Assembly: GCF_002980595.1 (NCBI RefSeq)
Contig: NZ_PVLQ01000017.1
Span: 1 to 64,000, forward strand
DNA length: 64,000 bases
DNA from: Malikia granosa
GTDB taxonomy: Bacteria > Pseudomonadota > Gammaproteobacteria > Burkholderiales > Burkholderiaceae_C
Reading direction: 5' to 3'
Shown here one piece after another: positions 18,752 to 32,936 of this stretch. The stretch's first letter is position 1, and each line of letters starts with the position of its first letter. The position numbers were made by a program, and so were the translations under genes. Under the pieces are notes generated by a model. That model did no database searches, was not told where the DNA came from, and saw only the letters and a program-made list of their open reading frames with translations.

Positions 18752-20751
18752 GCCTGCACCTCGCCGTTCTCCGCGCTGGCAGGCAGCTCGGCAAAGCCCT
18801 TGAACTTGCCGCGCTTGAGGTGGATCAGCAGCAGCGAGATGCTGGCCGGCGTGATGCCCGAAATCCGCGACGCCTGGCCCAGGGTCTCGGGCCGGTGCTT
18901 GGCCAGCTTCTGGCGCGCCTCGATGCTGAGCGCGGCAACCTGCAGGTAGTCGAGCTCGGCCGGCAGCTTGAGATGCTCGTAATAGGCGGCGCGCTCGACC
19001 TCGCCCTTCTGGCGCTCGATGTAGCCCGAGTACTTGGCCGCGATCTCGACCTGCTCGACCACCGCCTCGTACTGGTCGTCCAGTGTTTCACGTGAAACCG
19101 GGGCTGGCGCGCCGTCCCGGCCCTTGGCGGCGAAGCGGCCGCCTTCCATCGCCATCAGCTCGGCATAGCTGACGCCAGGACGGCGCAGCAGGTCGAACAG
19201 CTTGTATTCGTGGTCGATCGCCTTGCCCAGCACGCGCTCGGCCTCCGCCGCCGACAGCGTGGCCGGATTGGCCCAGGTCGACTTCAGGCGCTCGGTCTCG
19301 CGCGCCACCGCGTCGCGCTTGCGGTTGAAGGCGTCCCAGCGCGCATCGTCGACCAGGCCCAGGCGGCGCCCGGTCTCGGTCAGGCGCATGTCGGCGTTGT
19401 CCTCGCGCAGCTGCAGGCGGAACTCGGCGCGGCTGGTGAACATGCGATAGGGCTCGGTCACGCCCTTGGTGATCAGGTCATCGACCAGCACGCCCAAGTA
19501 GGCCTCGTCGCGCTGCGGACACCAGGCGCCCTCGCCGCGCACCTGCAGCGCAGCGTTGATGCCGGCGAACAGGCCCTGCGCCGCGGCTTCCTCGTAGCCG
19601 GTAGTGCCGTTGATCTGGCCGGCAAAGAACAGGCCATTGATCTGCTTGGTCTCGAAGCTGCTTTTCAGCTCGCGCGGATCGAAGTAGTCGTACTCGATCG
19701 CATAGCCCGGGCGCAGGATGTGGCAATGCTCCAGGCCCTTGATCGAGCGCACCAGCGCGAGCTGGATGTCGAACGGCAGGCTGGTGCTGATGCCGTTGGG
19801 ATAGAACTCGTGCGTCGTCAGGCCCTCGGGCTCGAGGAAGATCTGGTGGCTGTCCTTGTCGGCGAAGCGGTTGATCTTGTCCTCGACGCTCGGGCAGTAG
19901 CGCGGGCCGACACCCTCGATCTTGCCGGTGAACATCGGGCTGCGGTCGAAGCCGCTGCGGATGATCTCGTGCGTGTGCTCGTTGGTATGCGTGATCCAGC
20001 AGGGCAGCTGCTGCGGGTGCATGGAGGCATGACCCATGAAGCTGAACACCGGCACCGGCTGGTCGGCCGTGGTCGAACCCGGCATGCCGTCGCCCGGCTG
20101 CTCGGTGCACTGGCTGAAGTCGATGCTGCGGCCGTCGAGGCGCGGCGGCGTGCCGGTCTTGAGCCGGCCCTGCGGCAGCTTGAGTTCCTTCAGACGCGCC
20201 GACAGGCTGACCGAAGGCGGGTCGCCGGCGCGACCGCCGGCATGGTTCTCGAGCCCGACATGGATCTTGCCGTCGAGGAAAGTGCCGGCCGTCAGCACCA
20301 CCGTGCGGGCGCGGAAACGGATGCCGATCTGCGTTACCGCGCCGACCACGCGGTCGCCCTCGACCATCAGGTCGTCGACCGCCTGCTGGAACAGCGTCAG
20401 GTTGGGCTGGTTCTCGAGCATGCGGCGGATCGCGGCCTTGTACAGGATGCGGTCGGCCTGGGCCCGGGTCGCGCGCACCGCCGGCCCCTTGCTGCCGTTG
20501 AGGATGCGGAACTGGATGCCGCTCTCGTCGGTCGCCAGCGCCATCGCGCCGCCGAGCGCGTCGACCTCCTTGACCAGGTGGCCCTTGCCGATGCCGCCGA
20601 TCGAGGGGTTGCAGCTCATCTGCCCCAGCGTCTCGATGTTGTGGCTCAGCAGCAGGGTCTGGCAGCCCATGCGCGCGGCGGCGAGCGCGGCCTCGGTGCC
20701 GGCATGGCCGCCGCCGACGACGATGACATCGAATTCCTGGGGATATAGCAT
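18748..20751 (-). CDS. mnmG: tRNA uridine-5-carboxymethylaminomethyl modification enzyme MnmG (GidA)
   Basis: 667 residues, within the usual range of about 630-670. FAD-dependent partner of MnmE that makes cmnm5U34 in tRNAs. Seen: the N-terminal dinucleotide fold [24 protein letters not shown], the family signature [26 protein letters not shown], and the C-terminal [10 protein letters not shown]-x-R-Q tRNA-binding helix. First gene of mnmG-rsmG(-par). A parS site within codes for P-V-S-R-E-T. The gidA-gidB-par order is typical of origin-proximal regions. Confidence 0.97.
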   Translation of the reverse strand: MLYPQEFDVIVVGGGHAGTEAALAAARMGCQTLLLSHNIETLGQMSCNPSIGGIGKGHLVKEVDALGGAMALATDESGIQFRILNGSKGPAVRATRAQADRILYKAAIRRMLENQPNLTLFQQAVDDLMVEGDRVVGAVTQIGIRFRARTVVLTAGTFLDGKIHVGLENHAGGRAGDPPSVSLSARLKELKLPQGRLKTGTPPRLDGRSIDFSQCTEQPGDGMPGSTTADQPVPVFSFMGHASMHPQQLPCWITHTNEHTHEIIRSGFDRSPMFTGKIEGVGPRYCPSVEDKINRFADKDSHQIFLEPEGLTTHEFYPNGISTSLPFDIQLALVRSIKGLEHCHILRPGYAIEYDYFDPRELKSSFETKQINGLFFAGQINGTTGYEEAAAQGLFAGINAALQVRGEGAWCPQRDEAYLGVLVDDLITKGVTEPYRMFTSRAEFRLQLREDNADMRLTETGRRLGLVDDARWDAFNRKRDAVARETERLKSTWANPATLSAAEAERVLGKAIDHEYKLFDLLRRPGVSYAELMAMEGGRFAAKGRDGAPAPVSRETLDDQYEAVVEQVEIAAKYSGYIERQKGEVERAAYYEHLKLPAELDYLQVAALSIEARQKLAKHRPETLGQASRISGITPASISLLLIHLKRGKFKGFAELPASAENGEVQA
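19084..19099. promoter_or_regulatory. parS site 3 (one mismatch)
   Basis: TGTTTCACGTGAAACC differs from the consensus only in the last base; it lies inside mnmG. Confidence 0.9.
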
Positions 20752-20846
20752 GGAAAATGGAGTAAGTCGGAGCCTGCGCTCCCGGGAGGGACAGGCGCAA
20801 TTTTACCGACGCCCTCCATTTCCTGCCCAGCCATCCGCACCAGGCA

Positions 20847-20862
20847 GGTTTCACGTGAAACA
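20847..20862. promoter_or_regulatory. parS site 4 (one mismatch)
   Basis: GGTTTCACGTGAAACA differs from the consensus only in the first base. It lies in the gap between divergent mnmG and the YkgJ-family gene. Confidence 0.9.
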
Positions 20863-20918
20863 ATGCCTGCCACCGATCCCGCGGACAGGCCCTGTCCAGG
20901 CGGGCCAGACCGCTTCCC

Positions 20919-21218
20919 ATGACAGCCAGCATCCACAGCCATCGACCGCCCGCCCTGAACTGCCGCCCCGGCTGCGCCGCCTGCTGCATCGCACCCTCGA
21001 TCAGTAGCCCGATGCCCGGGCTGCCGCAGGGCAAGCCAGCTGGTGTCCCCTGCCCTCATCTCGACGCCGAACTGCGCTGTCGCCTGTTCGGCCAGCCCGA
21101 GCGGCCCGCCGTCTGCGGCTCGCTGCCGCCGAGCCACGAGATGTGCGGCGAGTCGCGCGAGCAGGCGATGGTCTATCTGCAAAGGCTCGAAGCCGCGACC
21201 TGCCCGGACCCGGACTGA
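20919..21218 (+). CDS. YkgJ-family cysteine cluster protein
   Basis: 99 residues with the conserved cysteine pattern of the YkgJ/UPF0153 family: C-R-P-G-C-A-A-C-C near residue 15, then G-V-P-C-P-H-L, C-R-L-F-G-Q-P-E-R-P-A-V-C and a final cysteine. The pattern C-x3-C-x2-C-C ... C suggests zinc or iron-sulfur binding; the biochemical role is unknown. Small proteins of this family often follow mnmG-like genes in betaproteobacteria as single units. Transcribed divergently from mnmG with a parS site in between. Confidence 0.8.
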   Translation: MTASIHSHRPPALNCRPGCAACCIAPSISSPMPGLPQGKPAGVPCPHLDAELRCRLFGQPERPAVCGSLPPSHEMCGESREQAMVYLQRLEAATCPDPD

Positions 21219-21337
21219 CACCGGGGCGACAGGTCGCGGCCGCCCGCACCAACTTGCATCGCGGGCACCGATCCTGACCGTGCCAGGCAGTGATGCGCAC
21301 AAGCCTGGGGAACAGGAGTACCCAATCCACGCATAGA

Positions 21338-21365
21338 TTGTGTACAAAGCTGGCATGGCGCTTGC
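21338..21365 (+). promoter_or_regulatory. TTGTGTACAA operator-like site and sigma-54-like promoter
   Basis: TTGTGTACAA (21338-21347) is a TTGT-N2-ACAA inverted repeat, as bound by GntR/FadR-type regulators. Three bases later TGGCATGGCGCTTGC (21351-21365) fits the sigma-54 pattern TGGCAYR-N4-TTGC. If used, transcription would begin around 21376, directly at the ATP-binding gene's ATG (21378). Either the transcript is almost leaderless or the match is fortuitous. Confidence 0.45.
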
Positions 21366-21377
21366 GTGGTTGGGGAC

Positions 21378-22418
21378 ATGAGCCTCACCACGCCCCCTGC
21401 CAATTCCGCACTCGAGCTGGTCGGACTGACCAAGCGCTATGGCAATGCCTTCACTGCGGTCGATGCGATCGACCTCAGGATAGCGGCCGGCAGCTACTGC
21501 TGCCTGCTCGGCCCCTCGGGCTGCGGCAAGAGCTCGACCCTGCGCATGATCGCCGGCCACGAGACGGTGTCCGAAGGCGACATCCTGCTCGGCGGACGCA
21601 ACATCACGCAGGCGCCAGCGGCGCAACGCGGCACCGCGATGATGTTCCAGAGCTATGCGCTGTTCCCGCACCTGAGCGCGCTCGACAACGTCGCCTTCAG
21701 CCTCAAGATGCGCGGCATGGGCAAGGCCGAGCGCCAGCGCAAGGCGCAGGAGCTGCTCGAACGGGTCGCGCTCGGCGCGCTCGCGCAGCGCAAGCCGGCT
21801 GAACTGTCGGGCGGACAGCAGCAGCGGGTCGCGCTCGCCCGCGCCCTGATCACCCAGCCCAAGGTGCTGCTGCTCGACGAGCCGCTGTCGGCGCTCGACC
21901 CCTTCCTGCGCGTGCAGATGCGGGCCGAACTGCGCCGCTGGCAGCAGGAGCTCGGGCTGACCTTCATCCATGTCACCCACTCGCAGGAAGAGGCCATGGC
22001 GCTGGCCGACCAGATGGTGGTGATGAACCAGGGCCGGATCGAGCAGGCCGGCAGCCCGCGCGAGATCTTCAACCAGCCCGCGACCGAATTCGTCGCCCAC
22101 TTCATGGGCGGCCACAACGTGATCGACAGCGACGGGCAGCGCCTCGCGATCCGCTGCGACCGGATCGCGGTGCATGACATCGCGGTGCCGCCGGACCAGC
22201 GGCCCAGCCTCGAGGGCCGGGTCTGCGACATCGAATACCAGGGCAGCCATGTGCTGCTCGGGGTCGAGACCCTGGACGGCGCATCCGAGCCACGCAAGAA
22301 GCTGCTGGTCACGCTGCCGGAAGCCGAATTCCTGCAGCAGCCGCTCGACCTGCGCCAGCCGGTGCGGCTGTCCTGGCGCCCCGAGCAGGCCCATGTGCTG
22401 GCCGCATCCGGTCTCTGA
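21378..22418 (+). CDS. ABC importer ATP-binding protein, PotA-like
   Basis: 346 residues. Nucleotide-binding domain with Walker A G-P-S-G-C-G-K-S-S (about residues 45-53), Q-loop M-F-Q-S-Y-A-L-F-P-H, signature L-S-G-G-Q-Q-Q-R-V, Walker B V-L-L-L-D-E-P-L and switch H-V-T-H-S. A C-terminal TOBE-type domain (about 275-340) follows, as in spermidine/putrescine transporters. Start 21378 (ATG after GGGGAC); GTG 21366 is in frame too. First of five or six rightward genes encoding a complete importer (ATPase, receptor, two permeases). Confidence 0.92.
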   Translation: MSLTTPPANSALELVGLTKRYGNAFTAVDAIDLRIAAGSYCCLLGPSGCGKSSTLRMIAGHETVSEGDILLGGRNITQAPAAQRGTAMMFQSYALFPHLSALDNVAFSLKMRGMGKAERQRKAQELLERVALGALAQRKPAELSGGQQQRVALARALITQPKVLLLDEPLSALDPFLRVQMRAELRRWQQELGLTFIHVTHSQEEAMALADQMVVMNQGRIEQAGSPREIFNQPATEFVAHFMGGHNVIDSDGQRLAIRCDRIAVHDIAVPPDQRPSLEGRVCDIEYQGSHVLLGVETLDGASEPRKKLLVTLPEAEFLQQPLDLRQPVRLSWRPEQAHVLAASGL

Positions 22419-22483
22419 AACCGTTTCCCTCCCCGTTGCCTGACGGCCTCAGGTTCTCCCATCCTCTTCAGGAGCTTTCGTCC

Positions 22484-23755
22484 ATGAGCCACGACACCGA
22501 CAAGACCCGCAGCGAACCCCAGCGCCGCCAGATCCTCAAGGGCGCTGCCGCCGTGCTGGCCAGCGGCATGTTCCCGGCCATCCACGCGCAGGAAAAGATC
22601 ACGCTGCGCTACCTGGGCACCGCAGTCAACCAGGACAAGACCATCGCCGAGAAGTTCGAGGCCGACACCGGCATCAAGATCCAGTATGTCGCCGTCACCA
22701 CCGACGAGGTGGCCAAGCGCGCCATCACCGCACCGAACAGCTTCGACCTGATCGACACCGAATACTTCAGCCTCAAGAAGATCATCCCGACCGGCAACCT
22801 GCTCGGCATCGACAGCCGCCGCATCAAGAACGCCGACAAGATCACCCCGCTGTTCACCCAGGGCACGGTGGCCGGCAAGGTGGTCGGCGACCAGGGCACG
22901 GCGCCGAAGAAGGTGATGTACCTGGAAAAGCCCGACAGCAGGAAGTTCGCCAGCGCGCCGACCCCGTTCATGACGCTGATCCCGACCGTCTACAACGCCG
23001 ACACGCTGGGCATCCGCCCCGACCTGATCAAGCGCCCGATCAGCTCCTGGGCCGAGCTGCTCAACCCCGAGTTCAAGGGCAAGGCCGCGATCCTCAACAT
23101 CCCCTCGATCGGCATCATGGACGCCGCGATGGTGGTCGAGGCCATGGGCCTGTACAAGTACCCGGACAAGGGCAACATGAGCAAGGCCGAGATCGACCTG
23201 ACGATCAAGACCCTGATCGAGGCCAAGAAGGCCGGCCAGTTCCGCGCGCTCTGGAAGGACTTCAACGAGTCGGTCAACCTGATGGCCTCGGGCGAGGTGG
23301 TGATCCAGTCGATGTGGAGCCCGGCCGTGACCGCCGTGCGCACCAAGGGCATCGCCTGCAACTTCCAGCCGCTCAAGGAAGGCTACCGCGCCTGGGCCGC
23401 CGGCTTCGGCCTGCCCAAGACCCTGTCGGGTCGCAAGCTCGATGGCGCCTACGAGTTCATCAACTGGTTCCTCGACGGCTGGGCCGGCGCCTACCTGAAC
23501 CGCCAGGGCTACTACAGCGCCGTGCTCGACACCGCCAAGGCCAAGATGGAAGCCTACGAATGGGCCTACTGGATGGAGGGCAAGCCCGCCGCCAAGGACA
23601 TCAAGAACCCGACCGGCGAGGTGCTGGCCAAGGCCGGCAGCGTGCGCGACGGCGGCAGCTACGAGCAGCGCATGGGCAGCATCGCCTGCTGGAACGCGGT
23701 CATGGACGAGAACGAGTACATGGTGCGCAAGTGGAACGAATTCGTCGCGGCCTGA
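22484..23755 (+). CDS. ABC importer substrate-binding protein, PotD-like, Tat-exported
   Basis: 423 residues. The N-terminus has a twin-arginine signal (R-R-Q-I-L-K-G, then a hydrophobic stretch ending I-H-A-Q near residue 35), so it is probably exported folded by Tat. The mature part is a family 1/PotD-type binding protein (T-G-I-K-I-Q-Y-V-A-V-T-T, F-D-L-I-D-T-E-Y, S-S-W-A-E-L-L-N-P-E-F-K-G-K). These receptors bind polyamines or other small nitrogenous compounds. AGGAG before ATG 22484 fixes the start. It sits between the ATPase and permease genes. The ligand is not evident; the neighbouring racemase hints at a hydantoin-like or amino-acid-derived compound. Confidence 0.9.
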   Translation: MSHDTDKTRSEPQRRQILKGAAAVLASGMFPAIHAQEKITLRYLGTAVNQDKTIAEKFEADTGIKIQYVAVTTDEVAKRAITAPNSFDLIDTEYFSLKKIIPTGNLLGIDSRRIKNADKITPLFTQGTVAGKVVGDQGTAPKKVMYLEKPDSRKFASAPTPFMTLIPTVYNADTLGIRPDLIKRPISSWAELLNPEFKGKAAILNIPSIGIMDAAMVVEAMGLYKYPDKGNMSKAEIDLTIKTLIEAKKAGQFRALWKDFNESVNLMASGEVVIQSMWSPAVTAVRTKGIACNFQPLKEGYRAWAAGFGLPKTLSGRKLDGAYEFINWFLDGWAGAYLNRQGYYSAVLDTAKAKMEAYEWAYWMEGKPAAKDIKNPTGEVLAKAGSVRDGGSYEQRMGSIACWNAVMDENEYMVRKWNEFVAA

Positions 23756-23772
23756 CGGCCTGAAGGTCAGCC

Positions 23773-24681
23773 ATGAGCACCGCCGCCTCCGTTTCCACCC
23801 GCACCGACCCGGGCGTCCATCCCTGGTGGCAGGCGCTGCCTTTCGCGGCGGTGTTCCTGGCCTTCTTCGTGATCCCGCTCGGGCTGGTCCTGATGGTCAG
23901 CTTCTGGGACTTCAACGAATACGAGTTGCTGCCGGCCTTCACCTGGCGCAACTATGCCTCGATCTGGGAAGGCTGCGGCCGCCTCAACGAGTACGGCGAC
24001 TTCTGCGTCACGCTCTCGACCTACCTGTCGACGCTCAAGTTCGCGCTGCTGAGCTGGGCGCTGACGCTGGTGCTGGGCTTCGCGCTGGCCTATTTCCTGG
24101 CCTTCCATGTCCATTCGGTCGGCATGCAGACCCTGCTGTTCGTGCTCTGCACGGTGCCGTTCTGGACCTCCAACGTGATCCGGATGATCGCCTGGGTGCC
24201 GCTGCTGGGCCGCAACGGGCTGCTCAACCAGGGCCTGCAGGCGAGCGGACTGAGCGGGCAGCCGCTCGAATGGCTGCTGTTCTCGGACTTCTCGGTGCTG
24301 CTGGCCTATGTCCACCTCTACACCATGTTCATGATCGTGCCGATCTTCAACTCGATGATGCGCATCGACCGCAGCCTGCTCGAGGCCGCGCGCGACGGCG
24401 GCGCCAGCGCCTGGCAGACGCTGTGGAACGTGATCGTGCCGCTGTCGCGCACCGGCATCCTGATCGGCTCGATCTTCATCATCACGATCGTGATGGGCGA
24501 CTTCGTCACCGTCGGCGTGATGGGCGGACAGCAGATCGCCTCGATCGGCAAGCTGATCCAGGTCCAGACCAGCTACCTGCAGTTCCCGCTCGCGGCGGCC
24601 AATGCGGTGGTGCTGCTGCTGACCGTCCTGATGATCATCTGGGGCCTGACCCGGGTGGTCGACATCCGCAAGGAGCTCTGA
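23773..24681 (+). CDS. ABC importer permease, PotB-like
   Basis: 302 residues with about six membrane helices. Contains the inner-membrane permease motif around residues 200-220: E-A-A-R-D-G-G-A-S-A-W-Q-T-L-W-N-V-I-V-P-L-S (EAA loop that contacts the ATPase). The N-terminal half holds an extracytoplasmic loop with several charged residues. Starts 17 bases after the receptor stop and is followed after one base by the second permease, as in potABCD-type operons. Confidence 0.92.
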   Translation: MSTAASVSTRTDPGVHPWWQALPFAAVFLAFFVIPLGLVLMVSFWDFNEYELLPAFTWRNYASIWEGCGRLNEYGDFCVTLSTYLSTLKFALLSWALTLVLGFALAYFLAFHVHSVGMQTLLFVLCTVPFWTSNVIRMIAWVPLLGRNGLLNQGLQASGLSGQPLEWLLFSDFSVLLAYVHLYTMFMIVPIFNSMMRIDRSLLEAARDGGASAWQTLWNVIVPLSRTGILIGSIFIITIVMGDFVTVGVMGGQQIASIGKLIQVQTSYLQFPLAAANAVVLLLTVLMIIWGLTRVVDIRKEL

Positions 24682-24682
24682 C

Positions 24683-25573
24683 ATGGCCGCCACCTACCGC
24701 GAACCCCGCGCGCCCGGCTTCTGGCCGCTGGCTCTGCTGTTCGGCGCCTTCGTGCTGTTCCTCTACGGCCCGATGCTGACCATCTTCGTGCTGAGCTTCC
24801 AGGGCCCCGAGGGCGGCCTGACCTTCCCGATGCGCGGCTGGTCGCTGCACTGGTACCGCCAGCTCGCCGAAGGCCTGGGCGTGGTCGACATCGGCGCCGC
24901 CTTCCGCCGCTCGCTGGCCCTGGGCGCCGTCGTGATGGGGCTGACCGTGGCGCTGTCGCTGCTGGCCGCACTGGCTTTTCGCAAGCGGCTGCGCGGCAGC
25001 AACCTGCTGTTCTACGTCACGATTGCCAGCCTGATCATGCCGTCGATCGTGGTCTCGCTCGGCATCGGCCTGCAGTTCCGCCTGCTCGACAGCGGCATCA
25101 AGCAGCTCGCCGGCGCCTGGGGCCTGGACGACTGGCTCGAGACCTTCACCACCAGTCTGGGACTGTTCAGCTCGGCGCTCGGCGCCCACCTGACCTGGAC
25201 CCTGCCGTTCGGGCTGCTGATCATGTTCGCGGTCTTCAACCGCTTCAACCCGGCCTACGAGGAAGCGGCGCGCGACCTCGGCGCCAGCCCCTGGCAGACC
25301 TTCCGCCATGTGGTGCTGCCGCTGATCGGGCCGTCGGCGATCGGGGTCGGCATGTTCGGCTTCACGCTGAGCTGGGACGAGATCGCGCGCACCTCGCAGG
25401 CCATCGGCGACGTCAACACGCTGCCGCTCGAGCTGCAGGGCCTGACCACCACCGTCACCACCCCCGCGATCTACGCGCTCGGCACCGTCACCACCGTGGT
25501 CTCGTTCGCCGTGATGGCACTGGCCATCGGCGCGACGCGCGCCCTCAAGCGGCGCCAGGGCGGCTCGCGCTGA
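24683..25573 (+). CDS. ABC importer permease, PotC-like
   Basis: 296 residues and about six membrane helices. The EAA motif is E-E-A-A-R-D-L-G-A-S-P-W-Q-T-F-R-H-V-V-L-P-L around residue 195-215. It begins one base after the first permease's stop (TGACATG), indicating tight coupling. With the other permease it forms the membrane channel of the importer. Confidence 0.92.
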   Translation: MAATYREPRAPGFWPLALLFGAFVLFLYGPMLTIFVLSFQGPEGGLTFPMRGWSLHWYRQLAEGLGVVDIGAAFRRSLALGAVVMGLTVALSLLAALAFRKRLRGSNLLFYVTIASLIMPSIVVSLGIGLQFRLLDSGIKQLAGAWGLDDWLETFTTSLGLFSSALGAHLTWTLPFGLLIMFAVFNRFNPAYEEAARDLGASPWQTFRHVVLPLIGPSAIGVGMFGFTLSWDEIARTSQAIGDVNTLPLELQGLTTTVTTPAIYALGTVTTVVSFAVMALAIGATRALKRRQGGSR

Positions 25574-25592
25574 GCTCCGACAACAAGCCGCC

Positions 25593-26342
25593 ATGCAGCA
25601 AGTCCAAGCCATGAGCCCATCACCAGGACGCCAGCGCCGGTTGCTGGTGATCAACCCCAACACCAGCGGCAGCATCACCGAGCGGGTGCAGCAGGCGATC
25701 CAGGCCGAATCGCCGCCGGATGTCTGGACCGAGGCGGTCACGGCGCGCTTCGGCCCGCCCTATATCGGCGACCCCTGCGGCTATGCCGTGGCCGCGCACG
25801 CGACGCTCGAGAGCTGGGTCCGGCACTCGAACCAGCATGCCCTGGGCCCGGACGGCATCGTGATCGCCTGCTTCGGCGACCCGGGCCTGCTGGCCCTGCG
25901 CGAGCTGGCCAGCTGCCCGGTCACGGGACTGGCCGAGGCCGCGCTGGCCCAGGCCGCCGGCTTCGGCCGCTGCGCGATCCTGACCGGCGGCCGGGCCTGG
26001 AAACCGATGCTCGAGCGCCTGCTGCCCGAGCTCGCGCATGCCGACCGGGTCCAAGGCATCGAGACCGTCGAGCTCAGCGGCGCCCAGATCCACGCCGACC
26101 CGCAGGCGGCCGAGGCCGTGCTGCTGCAGGCCTGCCAGCGCATCGAGCGGCAGTGGCCGGTCGACAGCCTGATCCTGGGCGGCGCCGGCCTGGCCGGCAT
26201 GGCGGCGCGGCTGCAGGGCCGGCTGCAGCTCAGGCTGGTCGACAGCGTGGCCGCCGCCGCGCACCAGGTCTGGCTGGCGCCGCCCAGCCTGGGCCGTGGC
26301 GCCCCACCCTGGCTGCTTCAGCCTTCACCACGGAATTCCTGA
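25593..26342 (+). CDS. Aspartate/glutamate/hydantoin racemase family protein
   Basis: 249 residues. Starts [16 protein letters not shown], the typical opening of hydantoin racemases (HyuE-like). It has the first catalytic cysteine in I-A-C-F-G-D-P-G-L (about residue 90). The second catalytic position should be a cysteine in a G-x-x-x-C-A-G context; here the corresponding stretch reads [11 protein letters not shown], without the cysteine. So it may be a one-cysteine decarboxylase-like member (compare maleate isomerase/arylmalonate decarboxylase relatives) rather than a racemase. Start 25593 or the ATG at 25611. Adjacent to the importer and three bases before upp. Confidence 0.75.
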   Translation: MQQVQAMSPSPGRQRRLLVINPNTSGSITERVQQAIQAESPPDVWTEAVTARFGPPYIGDPCGYAVAAHATLESWVRHSNQHALGPDGIVIACFGDPGLLALRELASCPVTGLAEAALAQAAGFGRCAILTGGRAWKPMLERLLPELAHADRVQGIETVELSGAQIHADPQAAEAVLLQACQRIERQWPVDSLILGGAGLAGMAARLQGRLQLRLVDSVAAAAHQVWLAPPSLGRGAPPWLLQPSPRNS

Positions 26343-26344
26343 CC

Positions 26345-26977
26345 ATGAACGCGCAACTGCACCTGATCGACCATCCGCTGATCCAGCACAAGCTGAGCCT
26401 GATGCGGTGCAAGGACACCAGTACCAAGAATTTTCGCCAGCTGGCGCGCGAAATCAGCGCCCTGCTGGCCTACGAGCTCACGCGCGACATGCCGACGCAA
26501 ACGGTGCGGATCGAGACCCCGCTCGAGGCCATGGACGCGCGCATGATCGACGGCAAGAAGATCGTGCTGGCCTCGATACTGCGCGCCGGCAACGGCCTGC
26601 TCGAGGGCATGCTCGACATCCTGCCGAGCGCGCGCGTCGGCCACATCGGCCTCTACCGCAATCCCGGCACGCTGGAGGCCGTGGAGTACTACTTCAAGAT
26701 GCCGCAGGACATGGCGGAGCGCGACGTGATCGTGCTCGATCCGATGCTGGCCACCGGCAACTCGGCGGCGGCGGCGGTCGAGCGGCTCAAGGCCTGCCGG
26801 CCACGCTCGATCCGCTTCGTCTGCCTGCTGACCTGTCCGGAAGGCATCGCGCGCTTCCACCAGCAGCACCCTGAGGTGCCGATCTTCACGCCGGCGATCG
26901 ACCGTGGGCTGGACGAGCATGGCTACATCGTTCCGGGACTGGGCGATGCGGGCGACCGCCTGTTCGGCACCCAGTAG
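26345..26977 (+). CDS. upp: Uracil phosphoribosyltransferase
   Basis: 210 residues, full length. Converts uracil plus PRPP to UMP (pyrimidine salvage). Seen: [13 protein letters not shown] near the start, F-R-Q-L-A-R-E-I, the PRPP-binding [11 protein letters not shown] (about residues 130-140), Y-F-K-M-P, and the uracil-binding C-terminus [15 protein letters not shown]. The start ATG is two bases after the racemase stop, so it is probably in the same operon, an unusual position for upp, which more often pairs with uraA. Confidence 0.96.
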   Translation: MNAQLHLIDHPLIQHKLSLMRCKDTSTKNFRQLAREISALLAYELTRDMPTQTVRIETPLEAMDARMIDGKKIVLASILRAGNGLLEGMLDILPSARVGHIGLYRNPGTLEAVEYYFKMPQDMAERDVIVLDPMLATGNSAAAAVERLKACRPRSIRFVCLLTCPEGIARFHQQHPEVPIFTPAIDRGLDEHGYIVPGLGDAGDRLFGTQ

Positions 26978-27013
26978 CAAGGCCAGGCAGGGGAGCCAAC
27001 CGGCGCGCAGCGA

Positions 27014-27029
27014 TGTTTCACGTGAAACA
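27014..27029. promoter_or_regulatory. parS site 5 (perfect match)
   Basis: TGTTTCACGTGAAACA, a perfect palindrome and exact parS consensus, in the gap between upp and the hybrid kinase gene. Confidence 0.96.
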
Positions 27030-27202
27030 ACTGCCGCGCAGCCACCGCCTGCGCCGGAAACAGCAGCAGCCACGACTAGGCAGTCCGCGCAGCGCCTAGT
27101 ACCATTGAGCCGGGAGGGGGTAGGTTCGAGCTGCCACGGGCCAGGCGCTTGATCTGCGCAGCGGGTGGCCAGGGTCGACAGGGACCCGAAGTGCAAACAA
27201 CG

Positions 27203-31912
<4,710 letters not shown>

Positions 31913-31926
31913 GCGGTCGGAGCACC

Positions 31927-31942
31927 TGTTTCACGTGGAACA
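31927..31942. promoter_or_regulatory. parS site 6
   Basis: TGTTTCACGTGGAACA matches the consensus completely; located between the hybrid kinase stop and the nuclease gene. Confidence 0.95.
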
Positions 31943-32027
31943 ATGCCTGGCGGACCAGGGTTTTCCGGTGCCGGGAGCAGGCGGCGCGACAGCGCCGCAC
32001 ACGATATGGACCGATACTACGCAGGCC

Positions 32028-32909
32028 ATGAAGTTCACCTACCCGCTCATCGCTGCCGCGCTGGCAGCCACCACCGCGGCCACGGCTGCCGGAACGGCGC
32101 AGGCCGCCCACACCGACTGCCCGCAGCATTTTGCCGGCGGCCAGCCGCCGCAGATCGTCAACCCCAAGTTCAAGCCGCGCACGCAGGAACTCTGCTTCGA
32201 GGCCTTCGCGGTACTGCACTCTGGGCTGAGCCGCACGCCGCTGTATGCCGCCGAGCGCCTGACGCGCAAGAACCTGGAAGCCGCCAAGGCGCTGTCGCGC
32301 AAGGACAGCTTCCACGCCGAGGACCGGCTGCCCGAAGGCGACCGCGCCGAGCTGTCGGACTACGCGCGCTCGGGCTACGACCGCGGCCACATGGCGCCGA
32401 ACGCCGACATGCCGACGCGCAAGGCGCAGGCCGAGTCGTTCTCGCTCGCCAACATGGTGCCGCAGGTGCACGAGAACAATGCCGGCGTCTGGGCCGGCAT
32501 CGAGGCGGCGGCGCGCGAGCTGGCCCGCGAAGAGGGCGAACTCTACGTGATCAGCGGCCCGGCCTTCATCGGCAAGGACATCCAGCAGATCGGCCGCGTG
32601 CTGGTGCCGACCCATGTCTGGAAGCTGCTCTACAGCCCGAAGCAGCAGCGCGCCGGCGTCTACCTGGTCACGAACGACAAGACCAAGGAATACGCAGTGC
32701 TCAGCGTCGCCGAGCTGCAGAAGCTCGCCGGCATCGACCCCCTGCCCGGCCTGCCGGCACAGGCGCGCGAGCAGGCCATGAGCCTGCCAAAGCCGCAGGG
32801 CAATCGCGGCGGCGGCAAGAAGAGCCAGCCGCAGCAGGAAGACGAGTTCACGCTGCGCGATGCCTCGCGCCTGCTGCTCGACCTGCTGCAGGGCATCCTG
32901 GGCAAGTGA
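32028..32909 (+). CDS. Secreted DNA/RNA non-specific endonuclease (NUC1 family)
   Basis: 293 residues. The first 24 residues form a signal peptide (alanine/threonine-rich, ending A-Q-A-A-H). The mature part is a beta-beta-alpha-metal nuclease of the PF01223 type related to Serratia nuclease. The active-site motif Y-D-R-G-H-M-A-P-N-A-D-M (about residues 122-133) holds the general-base histidine, with S-L-A-N-M-V-P-Q-V-H-E-N-N-A downstream holding the metal-binding asparagine. Likely acts in the periplasm or outside on foreign nucleic acids. Start 32028 is chosen because the signal peptide follows directly; an ATG at 31935 would lie inside parS. Parallel to the kinase gene but separated by 115 bases. 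Confidence 0.92.
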   Translation: MKFTYPLIAAALAATTAATAAGTAQAAHTDCPQHFAGGQPPQIVNPKFKPRTQELCFEAFAVLHSGLSRTPLYAAERLTRKNLEAAKALSRKDSFHAEDRLPEGDRAELSDYARSGYDRGHMAPNADMPTRKAQAESFSLANMVPQVHENNAGVWAGIEAAARELAREEGELYVISGPAFIGKDIQQIGRVLVPTHVWKLLYSPKQQRAGVYLVTNDKTKEYAVLSVAELQKLAGIDPLPGLPAQAREQAMSLPKPQGNRGGGKKSQPQQEDEFTLRDASRLLLDLLQGILGK

Positions 32910-32920
32910 GGAACCAGGCC

Positions 32921-32936
32921 TGTTTCACGTGGAACA
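32921..32936. promoter_or_regulatory. parS site 7 inside an extended palindrome
   Basis: TGTTTCACGTGGAACA, full consensus match. The flanks extend the dyad to about 31 bases (32914-32944: CCAGGC on the left, GGCCCTGG on the right with one unpaired base). It sits in the 39-base gap between the convergent nuclease and Mn-exporter genes, where a terminator would be expected. Confidence 0.94.
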
